DNA of 49,370 bases from Moraxellaceae bacterium (GTDB lineage Bacteria > Pseudomonadota > Gammaproteobacteria > Burkholderiales > Rhodocyclaceae), in contig JAVHYF010000010.1 of the NCBI GenBank assembly GCA_031119205.1, positions 1 through 49,370 of the forward strand. The letters are read 5' to 3'. Shown here piece after piece: positions 39,992-48,637 of this stretch (position 1 is its first letter; each line of letters starts with the position of its first letter). The translations under genes and the position numbers were made by a program. The notes beneath the pieces are model-generated. The model made no database searches. It saw nothing but the letters and a program-made list of their open reading frames with translations, and was not told where the DNA came from.

Positions 39992-42883
39992 TTATTCCCT
40001 GCGGGTTTCCACCTGCTGCAGCGGCTCATCGGCAACCGGTGCTGCGACAGGTCGCGCGCGGCGGCGTGCCGGCTCAGCGGCCGGTTCTTCGCTTGCGACA
40101 ACCATGCTGCCGGCCCGTGTTTCAACCATTTGCAGGCTGTCATCCTTCAGCAATGCACTGAAGTCGAACTGTGCCTGCGGAGGCGTTTGCGTGGTGGGCA
40201 CGGGTGAAGTGCTCTGGCGCTCCACTGCCTGCACCACCGTGTTCTCGAACGCGCTCAGCGAGGCGGACGATGCGGCCGGGACTTCTTCGTTGATTGCGAC
40301 TGCCGTTTCTTCAACGACGGCGACGACCGGAGCCGGTTCGGCTTCCTTCTGCAGGGCCGGCGGTGCGGTTTCGCGCAGCACGTCGAGGAAGGTCGGCTCA
40401 CTGGCGGATGCGACAGCTTCCGACGCTGCTTCAACCGGCACGATCGGCGGTACGTCCAGCTGGGCCGGCTCGCTCACAGGCTCCGCCGCACTGACGGCTT
40501 CTGCAGGTAGTACCAACTCGGTCGGGATGTCCAGTTCAGAGCTGGCGACTGCAGCACCGGTCACGGCAGCTCCGGCTTCGCCTTCCTGACGACGCTCCCC
40601 GCCACGACCACCGCGGCCGCGACGATTGCGACGGCGGCCGCTGCCTTCGCGTTGTTCGCCAGTAGCGGCGCCTGCCTCTGTCGTCGGGGCGTCGGTTGCA
40701 GCTGCCAAGGCCAGATTCTGGTCCAGCGCCTCTTCAGCAACAGGCCCAGCAGCGGCACGCGGTTCACGCGGCTGGCGTTCGCGACGCTCACGCGGCTCGC
40801 GGCCCTCCTTGTTGCCCTCACGTGGCTCGCGCGGTTCGCGCTGCGGCTTGGGCGTAGCAGCCTGGGCGGCCTGTGCCGTTACTTCTTCCTTGTTGCGGTT
40901 GCGATCCTGACGACCTTCGCCGCGGCCCTTGCGTTGTTCATTCTGGGCGCCGTCTTCGCGCTTGTCCTGGCGGCGACCGTCACCACGGGCTTGCTCGTCA
41001 CGCGGTTTGGCGTCACGTTGGCCGTCACGGCCACGACGCTCACCGTCACCACGCTCGCGGCGTTCGCCGTCGCGACCACGGCGACCGTCACGGCCTTCGC
41101 GACGGCTGCTTGCCGGCTTGGTTTCGACGACCGGTGCTTCTTCCTTGGTCTCACCACGCAGCCAGCCGAAGATGCGCTGCAGCAGGCCTTGCGGTTCGGC
41201 GGCGGCCGGTGCAGCAGCCTGAGCGCGAGCGGCACGCGGGGTTTCAGCGCGCGGTTCTACGACCGGTGCCGGCTGTTCCGGTGTGATGCCACGGATGGCA
41301 GCCTGCTGGCGTGCCGGACGGGCTTCGGTCTGTGCGGACGGCGGCGTGTAGTTCGGCTCGGTCGGTGCCTCGGCCATGCGGTAGCTGGGCAGATGGCTGT
41401 CTTCCTGGTTCAGCTGGTCATGACGCAGACGGATGATCTCGTGTGCCGGCGTTTCCAAGTGACGGTTCGGAATGATCAGCAGATTGACCTTGTGGCGGAT
41501 CTCGATCTTGGCGATGTCGACACGCTTCTCGTTGAGCAGGAAGGTGGCGACGTCCACCGGCACCTGGGTGTGCAGTGCGCCGGTGTTCTCCTTCATCGCT
41601 TCTTCTTCAAGGATGCGCAGGATGTGCAGCGCTGCCGATTCGGTGGAGCGGATGTGGCCGGTGCCGGTACAGCGCGGGCAGGTGATGTAGCTGGTCTCTG
41701 CGAGCGCAGGGCGCAGGCGCTGGCGCGACAGTTCCAGCAGGCCGAAGCGGCTGATCTTGCCGGTCTGCACACGGGCACGGTCGTAGCGCAGCGCGTCACG
41801 CAGGCGGTTTTCCACCTCGCGCTGGTTGCGCTGGCTTTCCATGTCGATGAAGTCGATGACGATCAGACCACCCAGGTCGCGCAGGCGCAGCTGGCGGGCG
41901 ATTTCGTCGGCGGCTTCGCAGTTGGTCTTGAATGCCGTTTCTTCGATGTCGCTGCCCTTGGTGGCGCGACCGGAGTTCACGTCGACCGAGACCAGCGCTT
42001 CGGTGTGGTCGATGACGATGGCACCGCCCGAGCCCAGGTTCACCTGGCGCGAGTAGGCGGATTCGATCTGGTGTTCGATCTGGAAGCGCGAGAACAGCGG
42101 CACGTCGTCGCGGTAGCGCTTCACGCGGTTCACCGTGCCCGGCATCACGTGGGCCATGAATTGCTGGGCCTGTTCGAAGATCTCGTCGGTGTCGATCAGG
42201 ATCTCGCCGATGTCCGGCTGGAAGTAGTCGCGGATCGCGCGGATCACCAGGCTGCCTTCCTGGTAGATCAGGAAGGCGCCGCCCTGGCTCTTGGCGGCGC
42301 CGTCGATGGCGGTCCACAGCTGCATCAGGTAATTCAGGTCCCACTGCAGCTCTTCGGCGCTACGGCCGATGGCGGCAGTGCGGGCGATCAGGCTCATGCC
42401 GCCGGGTACTTCCAGCGCGTCCATGATCTCGCGCAGCTCGGCGCGATCGTCACCCTCGACGCGACGCGAAACACCACCGCCGCGCGGGTTGTTCGGCATC
42501 AGCACGAGGTAGCGGCCGGCCAGCGAGATGAAGGTGGTGAGGGCTGCGCCCTTGTTGCCGCGCTCGTCCTTCTCGACCTGGACGATCAGTTCCTGGCCGA
42601 CCGACAGTGCATCCTGGATGCGTGCCTTGGAGGCTTCGACGCCTTCCTTGAAGTAGGAGCGGGAGATTTCCTTGAACGGCAGGAAGCCGTGGCGCTCGGC
42701 GCCGTAATCGACGAAGGCGGCTTCGAGGCTGGGCTCGATGCGGGTGATGACCGCCTTGTAGATGTTGCTCTTGCGTTGTTCCTTGGCGGCCGACTCGATG
42801 TCGAGGTCGATCAGCTTCTGGCCATCGACGATGGCAACGCGCAGTTCTTCTGCCTGCGTCGCGTTGAAAAGCATGCGCTTCAT
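39992..42883 (-). CDS. rne: Ribonuclease E
   Basis: Essential endoribonuclease that processes rRNA and tRNA and starts mRNA decay; scaffold of the degradosome. I chose ATG 42883 ([20 protein letters not shown]), which matches the conserved family start and has AGGAGA upstream; the frame is open to 42907. The protein is 963 residues. The catalytic half has the S1 domain ([20 protein letters not shown]), the 5'-sensor region, the DNase I-like domain with catalytic aspartates ([19 protein letters not shown]) and the zinc-link CPRCTGTG. The C-terminal half, from about residue 510, is disordered, with Arg/Glu/Asp/Gly-rich blocks that usually bind RNA and membrane or partner proteins, and an Ala/Val-rich tail. 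It is divergent from rluC, as in E. coli. Confidence 0.97.
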   Translation of the reverse strand: MKRMLFNATQAEELRVAIVDGQKLIDLDIESAAKEQRKSNIYKAVITRIEPSLEAAFVDYGAERHGFLPFKEISRSYFKEGVEASKARIQDALSVGQELIVQVEKDERGNKGAALTTFISLAGRYLVLMPNNPRGGGVSRRVEGDDRAELREIMDALEVPGGMSLIARTAAIGRSAEELQWDLNYLMQLWTAIDGAAKSQGGAFLIYQEGSLVIRAIRDYFQPDIGEILIDTDEIFEQAQQFMAHVMPGTVNRVKRYRDDVPLFSRFQIEHQIESAYSRQVNLGSGGAIVIDHTEALVSVDVNSGRATKGSDIEETAFKTNCEAADEIARQLRLRDLGGLIVIDFIDMESQRNQREVENRLRDALRYDRARVQTGKISRFGLLELSRQRLRPALAETSYITCPRCTGTGHIRSTESAALHILRILEEEAMKENTGALHTQVPVDVATFLLNEKRVDIAKIEIRHKVNLLIIPNRHLETPAHEIIRLRHDQLNQEDSHLPSYRMAEAPTEPNYTPPSAQTEARPARQQAAIRGITPEQPAPVVEPRAETPRAARAQAAAPAAAEPQGLLQRIFGWLRGETKEEAPVVETKPASSRREGRDGRRGRDGERRERGDGERRGRDGQRDAKPRDEQARGDGRRQDKREDGAQNEQRKGRGEGRQDRNRNKEEVTAQAAQAATPKPQREPREPREGNKEGREPRERRERQPREPRAAAGPVAEEALDQNLALAAATDAPTTEAGAATGEQREGSGRRRNRRGRGGRGGERRQEGEAGAAVTGAAVASSELDIPTELVLPAEAVSAAEPVSEPAQLDVPPIVPVEAASEAVASASEPTFLDVLRETAPPALQKEAEPAPVVAVVEETAVAINEEVPAASSASLSAFENTVVQAVERQSTSPVPTTQTPPQAQFDFSALLKDDSLQMVETRAGSMVVASEEPAAEPARRRARPVAAPVADEPLQQVETRRE

Positions 42884-43445
42884 TTTGGGTTCTTCTCCTG
42901 CGCGCAACGCAGAAGCAGACCACGGCGAACCTCACGCACCCGGTTCCGGGGGCGTGTTACTGACGGCTTGTCGGGAACCTGGATGAATCCATCGCGTTCG
43001 TGGGCAAACTGTGTTCGGGTTCGCTGCTGCGTCGTCGCGTGGCCTCGAGGGCCCCGCATCGTCGCGTGAAATCTGCAATCTGGCTTGCGCGCTTGTAGCT
43101 TGTGTAGTGGGTGTCATCTACCATCGCGCTCCGTTCTTCTGGTTCTACCGGAGGCGTGGCAATGGTCTTTCCGGCGTGGCTCTGCGGTCGGTGCATGAAG
43201 GCACCAAAGACCAGCGCGGAGGAAGGACGGGCAGGGCAGTCACGGACACGGACTGGCGGGGTCGGAAGACCATTCAGGCCAGAGGCTTTGGAACCGGGCT
43301 CGTCCGGGCGACTTCGCGCGTCGTGGAGCCGGGGACCAGCGGGGTGTCGGTGTTGCAGTGCAGTCCACCTGCGGGCGGGCTGTGCGATGCAGTACGATCG
43401 CAGCCTACGCAGCCGGAAAAACAGGCCGCAGTATATGGGAAGAGA
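42884..43445. other. Long divergent intergenic region: rne 5' leader and rluC upstream region
   Basis: This 562-base stretch separates the divergent rne and rluC starts. No gene is supported in it. The rluC frame stays open back to 43011, but its translation there is unlike any pseudouridine synthase. By analogy with E. coli, where rne has a long structured 5' leader for RNase E autoregulation, part of this region is likely untranslated rne leader. I could not place the promoters with confidence. Confidence 0.55.
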
Positions 43446-44459
43446 ATGAATTTAGGCAAAGCGCCGCCCGACCGGGCGGCAACGGCAGGCCGCCAGCCTG
43501 CTGCGGTGCGGCGGGTCCGGGTGGATGCGGAGGACGCCGGCCAGCGCATCGACAACTACCTCATCCGCGAATGCAAGGGTGTGCCCAAGAGTCACGTCTA
43601 CCGCATCCTGCGTTCCGGCGAAGTGCGGGTGAATGGCGGCCGGGTCAGCCAGACCTACCGCCTGAATGCTGGCGACGAGGTGCGGATTCCGCCGGTGCGC
43701 GTGGCAGAACGCAGCGAGGGGCAGGCCTCCGCTGCGCCCCCGCGCGACTTTCCCGTGGTCTTCGAGGACGACTCCCTGCTCGTCATCGACAAGCCGTCCG
43801 GCATAGCCGTGCACGGTGGTAGTGGGGTGAGCTTCGGTGTCATCGAACAGTTGCGCGCCCAGCGCCCGCAGGCTCGTTTGCTTGAACTGGTGCACCGGAT
43901 CGACCGCGAGACGTCCGGTCTGCTGATCATCGCCAAGCGGCGTGCCGCCTTGACTGCCCTGCAGGACCAGATGCGCGCCGGTAGCGTCGAGAAGCGTTAC
44001 TTCGCCATGGCGCAGGGCCGCTGGATGAACCCTCTGCAGCATGTGCGGGTGCCCTTGCTGAAATACCTGACCGAGGATGGCGAGCGTCGTGTGGCGGTGA
44101 ATCGCGAAGGCAAGCCGGCTCACAGCATCGTGCGCCTCCAGCGGCGCTGGGAGCGCTGCAGCCTGGTGGAGGTGGAGCTGAAGACCGGCCGTACGCACCA
44201 GATCCGCGTGCACATGCAGTCGCTCGGCCATCCCTTGCTGGGCGACGACAAGTACGGTGACTTCGCGCTGAACAAGCAGCTTGTCCGTGAGGGCCTCGGG
44301 CGGATGTTCCTGCATGCGGCGAAGCTGCGTTTCCACCATCCGCAGACGCAGGCCTTGGTCGAGCTGGAGGCGCCTCTGCCGGCGGAGCTGGTGGCTTACG
44401 TGAGCCAGGTTTCCCGGACACAGAAGCAGGAGTATCCGCAGGGAGCTTCAGCTCCATGA
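43446..44459 (+). CDS. rluC: 23S rRNA pseudouridine synthase, RluC-type
   Basis: Converts uridines of 23S rRNA (positions 955, 2504 and 2580 in E. coli) to pseudouridine. The protein is 337 residues from ATG 43446, with GGGAAGAG upstream. It has an N-terminal S4 RNA-binding domain (QRIDNYLIRECKGVPKSHVY) and a catalytic domain with the aspartate motif HRIDRETSGLLI. Other RluA-family motifs are VIDKPSGIAVHGGSG and GRTHQIRVHMQSLGHPLLGD. The position divergent from rne supports RluC rather than RluD. The stop overlaps the next start (ATGA), so translation is coupled with the HAD gene. Confidence 0.93.
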   Translation: MNLGKAPPDRAATAGRQPAAVRRVRVDAEDAGQRIDNYLIRECKGVPKSHVYRILRSGEVRVNGGRVSQTYRLNAGDEVRIPPVRVAERSEGQASAAPPRDFPVVFEDDSLLVIDKPSGIAVHGGSGVSFGVIEQLRAQRPQARLLELVHRIDRETSGLLIIAKRRAALTALQDQMRAGSVEKRYFAMAQGRWMNPLQHVRVPLLKYLTEDGERRVAVNREGKPAHSIVRLQRRWERCSLVEVELKTGRTHQIRVHMQSLGHPLLGDDKYGDFALNKQLVREGLGRMFLHAAKLRFHHPQTQALVELEAPLPAELVAYVSQVSRTQKQEYPQGASAP

Positions 44460-45112
44460 GCCGCAAGTTCGACCTGATCGTCTTCGACTGGGACGGCACG
44501 TTGATGGACTCCACGGCCTTGATCGTGCGCTCCCTGCAGGCAGCCTGTGCCGATCTGGAGTTGCCGGTGCCCGACGACGTGCGTGCCGCGCATGTCATCG
44601 GCCTGAGTCTCGCTGATGCCATCCATTACCTGTTGCCGCAGGTGCCGGACAGTGCCCATCAGAAAGTGGCGGAACGCTATCGCTATCACTTCCTGACCGA
44701 CGCCGACACGCTGGTGCTTTTCGAAGGCGTTCCTGAATTGCTGGCATCGCTGCACGAGCGTGGTCACCAGCTCGCCGTTGCGACCGGCAAGGCACGGCGC
44801 GGGCTGGATCGCGTGCTCATCGGCTCCGGCATCGAGCATCTTTTCGTGGCCACGCGCTGTGCGGACGAGAGTTTCTCCAAGCCGCATCCCGGCATGCTGC
44901 TGGAATTGATGGATGAATGCATGGTTGCACCGGAGCGCACCCTGATGATCGGCGACACCACCCACGATCTGTTGATGGCACGTAACGCCGGAGCGGCTGG
45001 CGTGGCGGTCAGCTACGGTGCGCATCCGGTGGCGGTGTTGCAGGCAGAGCAACCGCTCGCGATCGTGTCTGACATCGCATCATTGCGGGACTGGCTGGCA
45101 TGTCACGCCTGA
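44456..45112 (+). CDS. HAD-superfamily hydrolase, phosphoglycolate-phosphatase-like
   Basis: A 218-residue phosphatase-fold enzyme. HAD motif I is DWDGTLMDS near residue 11, motif II ATGK near 107, motif III Lys in FSKPHPGM and motif IV GDTTHDLLMA. An alpha-helical C1 cap lies between motifs I and II, as in Gph and beta-phosphoglucomutase-type members. The substrate cannot be told from sequence. Translation is coupled to rluC by a 4-base overlap, and the 3' end overlaps the Rieske gene by 13 bases, so the three form a tight operon. The same gene order is common in Betaproteobacteria. Confidence 0.9.
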   Translation: MSRKFDLIVFDWDGTLMDSTALIVRSLQAACADLELPVPDDVRAAHVIGLSLADAIHYLLPQVPDSAHQKVAERYRYHFLTDADTLVLFEGVPELLASLHERGHQLAVATGKARRGLDRVLIGSGIEHLFVATRCADESFSKPHPGMLLELMDECMVAPERTLMIGDTTHDLLMARNAGAAGVAVSYGAHPVAVLQAEQPLAIVSDIASLRDWLACHA

Positions 45113-45441
45113 TCTGCGCCAGCGAAGCGCTGGCGGAAGGTGGCGATGGCGTCCGCTTCGCGCTGACCACGCCGGACGGGGAGCAGTCCGCCTTTGTGGT
45201 GCGTTTCGACGGCAAGCCGCGCGCCTACCTGAACCGTTGCGCCCATGTCGCCGTCGAACTGGACTGGAACCCCGGAAAGTTCTTCGATGATTCGGGCTTA
45301 TACTTGATTTGCGCCACCCACGGCGCCCTCTACGAAGCCGATACCGGCCACTGTGCTGGCGGTCCCTGCAGGGGCGGTGCCTTGATTCCGCTGAAGGTGC
45401 TGGAGCAGGACGGCAACATCTACCTCCATGAGCATGAGTGA
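45100..45441 (+). CDS. Rieske [2Fe-2S] ferredoxin-like protein
   Basis: A 113-residue single-domain protein. The two halves of the Rieske cluster site are Cys47-x-His49 (NRCAHV) and Cys71-x2-His74 (ICATHGALYE), so it should bind a 2Fe-2S cluster. It lacks any oxygenase catalytic domain, signal peptide or membrane anchor and is presumably a cytoplasmic electron carrier or redox sensor. A second Cys pair (HCAGGPC, residues 84-90) follows the cluster site, as is common in this group. It overlaps both the HAD gene upstream and the sppA-like gene downstream. The redox partner is unknown. Confidence 0.9.
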   Translation: MSRLICASEALAEGGDGVRFALTTPDGEQSAFVVRFDGKPRAYLNRCAHVAVELDWNPGKFFDDSGLYLICATHGALYEADTGHCAGGPCRGGALIPLKVLEQDGNIYLHEHE

Positions 45442-46381
45442 CATGAACGAACCCGGTTGGGAACGCAAGCTGGTCGAGCAACTCGCCTTCGAGAGCCTCA
45501 AGGAACAACGCCGGCGTCGTCGCTGGAGCATCTTCTTCAAGATCCTCGGCTTCGGTTACGTCGGCTTCATCCTGCTGATGGTGTGGGGCTGGGATCGCGG
45601 TGAGGTGGCGGCGTCGGATGGCGCGGCGCACACCGCGCTGGTGCAGCTCGACGGCGTGATCGGCGGCGGCGATGAGGTAAATGCCGAGCAGGTCATCCTC
45701 GCGCTGCAGGCGGCGTTCGATGATGCCGGTACGCGTGGCGTGGTCCTGCGCATCAACAGCCCGGGCGGCAGCCCTGTGCAGGCCGGCATGATCAACGACG
45801 AGATCCGTCGCCTGCGCGCCAAGCATGCCAATGTGCCGGTGTATGCGGTGGTCGAGGACATCTGCGCATCCGGTGGCTACTACGTGGCGGTCGCGGCGGA
45901 CAAGATCTTCGTCGACAAGGCCAGTCTGGTCGGTTCGATCGGTGTGCGCATGGATGGCTTCGGTTTCACGGAGGCGATGCAGAAGCTGGGCGTCGAGCGC
46001 CGCTTGCTCACCGCCGGTGAGAACAAGGGCTTCCTGGATCCGTTCTCGCCGCAGGATCCGAAGCAGCAGGACTTCGCTCGCCAGATGCTGGGCGAAATCC
46101 ACCAGCAGTTCATCGACGTGGTGCGCAAGGGCCGCGGCCAGCGCCTCAAGGAGTCGCCGGAGACTTTCTCCGGTCTGGTGTGGACCGGTGCGAAGAGTAT
46201 CGAACTGGGCCTGACCGATGGCTTTGGCACCGTGGATACCGTGGCGCGCGACATCATCAAGGCCGAGGACATCCGCGACTACACGCAGCGTCAGAACTTC
46301 GCCGAGCGTTTCGCGAAGCGCTTCGGCGCGGAGACCGCGAATGGCTTCCTTGGGGCGGTCGAGCGCTTCGGCTGGAAGTAA
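45428..46381 (+). CDS. sppA: Signal peptide peptidase SppA, short (S49) type
   Basis: Membrane-bound serine protease that degrades cleaved signal peptides. The protein is 317 residues from ATG 45428, or a few fewer if translation begins at 45434 or 45443; all three starts overlap or abut the Rieske stop at 45441. One transmembrane helix lies near residues 36-58 (IFFKILGFGYVGFILLMVWG) after a basic RRRRR stretch. The S49 core has LRINSPGGSP, the nucleophile in DICASGGYYVA, and the likely general-base lysine in GENKGFLDPF, in the arrangement of the B. subtilis enzyme. The E. coli tandem duplication is absent. It ends the rluC-HAD-Rieske-sppA operon. Confidence 0.92.
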   Translation: MSMSDMNEPGWERKLVEQLAFESLKEQRRRRRWSIFFKILGFGYVGFILLMVWGWDRGEVAASDGAAHTALVQLDGVIGGGDEVNAEQVILALQAAFDDAGTRGVVLRINSPGGSPVQAGMINDEIRRLRAKHANVPVYAVVEDICASGGYYVAVAADKIFVDKASLVGSIGVRMDGFGFTEAMQKLGVERRLLTAGENKGFLDPFSPQDPKQQDFARQMLGEIHQQFIDVVRKGRGQRLKESPETFSGLVWTGAKSIELGLTDGFGTVDTVARDIIKAEDIRDYTQRQNFAERFAKRFGAETANGFLGAVERFGWK

Positions 46382-46390
46382 GGCGAGGTC

Positions 46391-47146
46391 CTAGCGGCGC
46401 TTGTCGCCGCGGGCCGTTGTAGCAAGCAGCAGGAAAATCGCGGGCTGGCGATCCAGATCGGGTTGGCCAGCCTGTTTTCTTGTGCGCTTCCAGTCCGCGA
46501 CGCTGCGCGTGGTGATGCGCTCTTCGGTCGTGGTGAGGCCACTGGCGATGCACAGCCGGGTGCTGTCCTTGAGGTGCAGCAGCAGCGCGTCGAGCATCGC
46601 CAGGTTGCGGTAGGGCGTCTCGATGAACAGTTCGGTCTGGTTGCGGCGGGCGGATTCGGCTTCGATCTCCGCGATCGCGCGCTGGCGGGCCTCTGTCTGG
46701 ATCGGCAGATAGCCGTGGAAGCGGAAGCTCTGGCCGTTGAGGCCCGACGCCATCAGCGCCAGCAGCAGCGAACTGGGGCCGACATGCGGTACGACCTGGA
46801 TGCCCAGTTCATGCGCCCGCCGTACGACCAGTGCGCCGGGATCAGCCACTGCCGGGCAGCCGGCTTCGGACATCAGTCCGCCGTCCTTGCCGGCCAGGAT
46901 CGGGGCCAGGAGTCGATCGAGTTCGGCCTGATCGAGTTTTTCCGGCTGCGCTGCAAGCTCCTCGATGACGAGAGAGGCAAGCTGGGCGGGATGACCGAGT
47001 TTGCGCAGGTCGGCACGAGCCGTCTTGGCGCGTTCGACGATGAAGTAATCCAGCCGCTGCAGCGTTGTGAGAACGCCGGGCGGGTGAGTCGTGGCGGTAT
47101 CGGCCGGTCCGAGCTGGACGGGCAGTAGGTGCAGGCAGCCTGCCAT
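46391..47146 (-). CDS. RsmI-like SAM-dependent methyltransferase (tetrapyrrole-methylase fold)
   Basis: A 251-residue member of the tetrapyrrole/corrin methylase superfamily close to RsmI, which 2'-O-methylates C1402 of 16S rRNA. The motif LMSEAGCPAVADPGALVVRR matches the RsmI signature, and GPSSLLLALMASGLNGQSFRFHGYLP with IETPYRN also fits. It is shorter than canonical RsmI (about 285 residues), lacks the usual GTLYVVATPIGN start (here [20 protein letters not shown]) and so is likely a paralogue with a different or narrower target. Its ATG overlaps the maf stop (TGATG), so the two are translationally coupled. It converges on sppA, with a 9-base gap between the stops. Confidence 0.85.
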   Translation of the reverse strand: MAGCLHLLPVQLGPADTATTHPPGVLTTLQRLDYFIVERAKTARADLRKLGHPAQLASLVIEELAAQPEKLDQAELDRLLAPILAGKDGGLMSEAGCPAVADPGALVVRRAHELGIQVVPHVGPSSLLLALMASGLNGQSFRFHGYLPIQTEARQRAIAEIEAESARRNQTELFIETPYRNLAMLDALLLHLKDSTRLCIASGLTTTEERITTRSVADWKRTRKQAGQPDLDRQPAIFLLLATTARGDKRR

Positions 47147-47730
47147 CAGGGAACCTGTACGCCCGCGCGCCGCAGCATGCGGCAGAGGGCGATCAGCGGC
47201 AGGCCGATCAACGCGTTGGGGTCATCGCCGCGCATGTGCTCTAACAGGCTGATGCCCAGTCCTTCCGACTTGGCGCTGCCGGCGCAGTCCAGCGGCATTT
47301 CGCGTGCGACGTAGCGATGGATCTCGGCGTCGTCGAGCTCGCGGAACCGGACCTCGGTAGGCACGGTTTCCAGCTGATGGCTGCCATCGCGACTATCCAG
47401 GAGGCACAGCGCGGTATGGAAAACCACGGTCCGGCCGCTCATCTGCCTGAGTTGTGCCACGGCCCGCTCGACGGTGCCGGGTTTGCCGAAGTGCTGCTCG
47501 CCCAGTGCGGCGACCTGGTCGCTGCCGATGATCAGGCTGTCGGGATGGCGCGACGCCACGGCGCGGGCTTTGGCCAGCGCGAGGCGTTCGGCTGTTGCTC
47601 GTGGCGCCTCGCCGGGTAGTGCCGTTTCATCGGTTTCGGGGCGGTCGATGGCAAAATCGAGACCGAGGCGTTCCAGCAGGGCGCGGCGATAAACCGAGGT
47701 GGAGCCTAGGACGAGGGGTGGGGTGGGCAT
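47146..47730 (-). CDS. Maf-family nucleoside triphosphate pyrophosphatase (YceF type)
   Basis: Hydrolyses modified nucleotides to the monophosphate and pyrophosphate; YceF-type members prefer 7-methyl-GTP. The 194-residue protein begins [20 protein letters not shown]. Maf hallmarks are the LGSTSxYRRxLL loop, the ETDET segment, the GSDQVA metal site and the KSEGLGI region. The gene faces away from yceD-rpmF-plsX, an arrangement common in Proteobacteria, and overlaps the RsmI-like methyltransferase gene downstream. The precise substrate is inferred from family position. Confidence 0.92.
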   Translation of the reverse strand: MPTPPLVLGSTSVYRRALLERLGLDFAIDRPETDETALPGEAPRATAERLALAKARAVASRHPDSLIIGSDQVAALGEQHFGKPGTVERAVAQLRQMSGRTVVFHTALCLLDSRDGSHQLETVPTEVRFRELDDAEIHRYVAREMPLDCAGSAKSEGLGISLLEHMRGDDPNALIGLPLIALCRMLRRAGVQVP

Positions 47731-47767
47731 CGGGCGGGAGGCCGGGTACGCGAAAGTGGCGCCGGCT

Positions 47768-47796
47768 TTGACAGAAAAGCCCGAAAATCATATCAT
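47768..47796 (+). promoter_or_regulatory. Sigma-70 promoter of yceD-rpmF-plsX
   Basis: TTGACA (47768-47773), a 17-base spacer and TATCAT (47791-47796). The expected transcription start is about 47803, so the yceD ATG at 47806 lies at or within a few bases of the 5' end. No Shine-Dalgarno sequence can fit in between. Confidence 0.85.
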
Positions 47797-47805
47797 TCAC
47801 CGTTT

Positions 47806-48333
47806 ATGTCGCAACAGTTGCCCGCTTCTCAGGACGTGCTGATTGCCGATCCGTTCGACTTTGCCCGCCGTGGCGGGGTGATCAACGGAACGGTGGATGC
47901 GCGGAGTTTCGAGCGACTGGCAGATGTGCTGGAGGAGGGCGCCGGGCTGGATCAGCGCGTGCGTTACCACCTGCAGGGCCTGCGGCAGGACGACAAGCTG
48001 TTCATCGTCCTGCAGCTCGAAGGTGCGATCGGTCTGGGTTGTCAGCGTTGCCTGCAAGCCGTGCCGCACGTGCTGGAGAGCGAGAATCGCCTGATGCTGC
48101 TGGCTGAAGGCGAGGCTCTGCCGGACGAAGCGCTGGAAGACGATAGCTGTGATCCGATCAATGTCGGCCACAACTTCGATGTGCTGGCAGCGGTGGAAGA
48201 CGAGATCCTGCTCTCGTTGCCCATTTCGCCGATGCACGATTCCTGCGAAACGCCTGCGGCGGCGGTTGCAAAAGCGAAGGATTCGCCCTTTTCCGTACTG
48301 GCACAGCTGAAGTCGGACAAGGGTAATAAGTAA
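47806..48333 (+). CDS. yceD: YceD/DUF177 family protein (large-ribosomal-subunit biogenesis)
   Basis: A 175-residue protein of the YceD/DUF177 family, linked in other bacteria and plastids to 23S rRNA accumulation. The family features are the [20 protein letters not shown] start, a Cys pair GCQRCLQAV near residue 68, and the [20 protein letters not shown] and [10 protein letters not shown] stretches. It has no membrane segment. It lies 16 bases upstream of rpmF in the order yceD-rpmF-plsX that is typical of proteobacteria. The strong promoter ends only about nine bases before its ATG, suggesting a leaderless or nearly leaderless message. Confidence 0.93.
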   Translation: MSQQLPASQDVLIADPFDFARRGGVINGTVDARSFERLADVLEEGAGLDQRVRYHLQGLRQDDKLFIVLQLEGAIGLGCQRCLQAVPHVLESENRLMLLAEGEALPDEALEDDSCDPINVGHNFDVLAAVEDEILLSLPISPMHDSCETPAAAVAKAKDSPFSVLAQLKSDKGNK

Positions 48334-48349
48334 ACCAAGGAGTGTAGAA

Positions 48350-48529
48350 ATGGCCGTTCAACAAAACAAAAAGTCCCCGTCGAAGCGTGGCATGCACCGC
48401 TCGCATGATTTCCTGACCGCCCCGGCCCTGGCCGTGGAGCCGGTTTCCGGTGAGGCTCACCTGCGTCACCACATCTCGCCGAACGGTTTCTACCGCGGCA
48501 AGAAGGTCGTCAAGGCCAAGGGCGAATAA
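48350..48529 (+). CDS. rpmF: 50S ribosomal protein L32
   Basis: A 59-residue basic ribosomal protein starting [20 protein letters not shown], with the family tail [26 protein letters not shown] stands upstream at 48337-48342 with good spacing. The cysteine zinc ribbon found in some L32 proteins is absent, as in many proteobacterial forms. It is flanked by yceD and plsX in one operon. Confidence 0.97.
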   Translation: MAVQQNKKSPSKRGMHRSHDFLTAPALAVEPVSGEAHLRHHISPNGFYRGKKVVKAKGE

Positions 48530-48637
48530 TCGTCCTTATATGTGCTGGCGGGCCGCGTATAGCGCGCCCGCTGCCATATCCTCCCTTCGCAGAATTCCCC
48601 CGAATTCCTTTTCCTTTGCAGTACGCAAGCGAGCAAG

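Noticed and set aside
40652-43069. 805-residue open frame on the plus strand opposite rne
   Set aside because: rne is fully conserved on the other strand. The antisense product is compositionally odd and without motifs.
43011-43445. N-terminal extension of RluC by about 145 residues
   Set aside because: The extension has no similarity to the family and covers the divergent promoter region; the ATG at 43446 has a ribosome site and gives the usual length.
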